DNA of 64,000 nt from Symbiodinium natans. Its lineage: Eukaryota > Sar > Dinophyceae > Suessiales > Symbiodiniaceae. Below, piece after piece: positions 63,540 through 64,000 of this stretch. Each line of letters starts with the position of its first letter. The first letter of the stretch is position 1. The stretch spans positions 338,296 to 402,295 of the forward strand of contig CAJNDS010002070.1 in the NCBI GenBank assembly GCA_905221605.1, in the 5' to 3' direction. The translations under genes and the position numbers were made by a program. Under the pieces are notes generated by a model. That model was given only the letters and a program-made list of their open reading frames with translations, searched no databases and was not told the origin of the DNA.

Positions 63540-64000
63540 CACCCTAAATTATAAAAACGGTTCTAGACGAGTAGACTTCATATCGTTTCGGGAACCGCCA
63601 GGGCACGGAGCTTGATCAAGCGCATGTGGTTGCCTCTGTTTACACGCAAGCAGAGTCTGCAGGCTTCAGGCATCAGAACCGGGAGTCATGAGATTTAGGG
63701 TGTTTGAAGAGGCTGCTATCTGCTGAGCTTGAGAACAGGTGCTCTGCCATGATCAACTCACTGCAGGGGTTGAAGTCGGGTGTTCTGCATAGGATACGGA
63801 GTTCACCCTCGCTCTGAACGGGGCTTCGGGTTTGGGATGTAGGGCTGGGGCCTTGTCCTAAACCCTGAGGTCCCTAAACCGAGGTTCAGGCTTGAAGAGG
63901 TTTGTTCGGGTTTCGGTCAGAAGGGCAAATCCTCAACCCTACGAGTTCAAAGGGAGGCGCGGGGGTTGATGGTCAAAGTTCTGTCCTTTCGCACCACAAG
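63540..64000. repeat. Duplicated block B, partner of 61,070-61,530
   Basis: See block A. The similarity continues to the right window edge, so the block may extend further. Confidence 0.75.

Noticed and set aside
1-64000. CRISPR arrays, rRNA genes, insertion sequences, transposase or reverse-transcriptase domains
   Set aside because: No spacer-repeat alternation, no conserved rRNA words and no recognisable catalytic motifs were seen on either strand.

Overview
The window looks like a stretch of a large, repeat-rich eukaryotic nuclear genome. It is not prokaryotic: there are no operons, no long continuous genes with ribosome binding sites, and no rRNA or tRNA genes that I can see. Interstitial tracts of TTTAGGG/CCCTAAA, roughly balanced base composition, abundant microsatellites, very long C or G homopolymers and intron-dense gene fragments fit an alga, most simply a dinoflagellate or related alveolate. 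That assignment is tentative. No protein could be matched to a named family, so all gene calls rest on splice signals, reading-frame continuity and conservation between duplicated copies inside the window.

Layout. 1-8,624: higher-order satellite array of about 1.22-1.34 kb units, each carrying 9-10 copies of a 42-bp minisatellite, ended by a 100-N assembly gap (8,625-8,724). 8,725-12,700: A+T-rich and low-complexity DNA, with microsatellites, a roughly 330-bp palindrome, two families of diverged tandem repeats and a telomere-like tract. 12,690-19,760 and 30,800-40,250: two diverged copies of one segmental duplication in the same order and orientation. Each carries paralogous plus-strand exons, and the second copy has extra insertions at about 34.46-35.59, 36.4-37.8 and 39.4-40.1 kb. 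20-30 kb: mixed unique sequence with scattered exon candidates and one good multi-exon model (29,046-29,895, plus). 40-60 kb: unique sequence with many open frames of uncertain status, a 417-codon open frame at 56.9-58.1 kb and a second palindromic element at 51.8-52.2 kb. 60-64 kb: a further duplicated block and a minus-strand multi-exon model (62,495-63,212).

The best-supported coding content is three gene fragments whose exons join in phase through GT-AG introns of 51-254 nt (29.0-29.9 kb, 34.17-35.05 kb, 62.5-63.2 kb). Next come two exon pairs conserved in frame between the duplicated segments (12,707/30,834 and 14,947/32,825). Sequence here is stop-poor on both strands, so an open frame alone is weak evidence. 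Many ORF-like stretches are reported at low confidence or rejected. The most unusual structures are the six-frame-open satellite and two palindromes built alike: short tandem repeats in opposite orientation around a perfect stem-loop.
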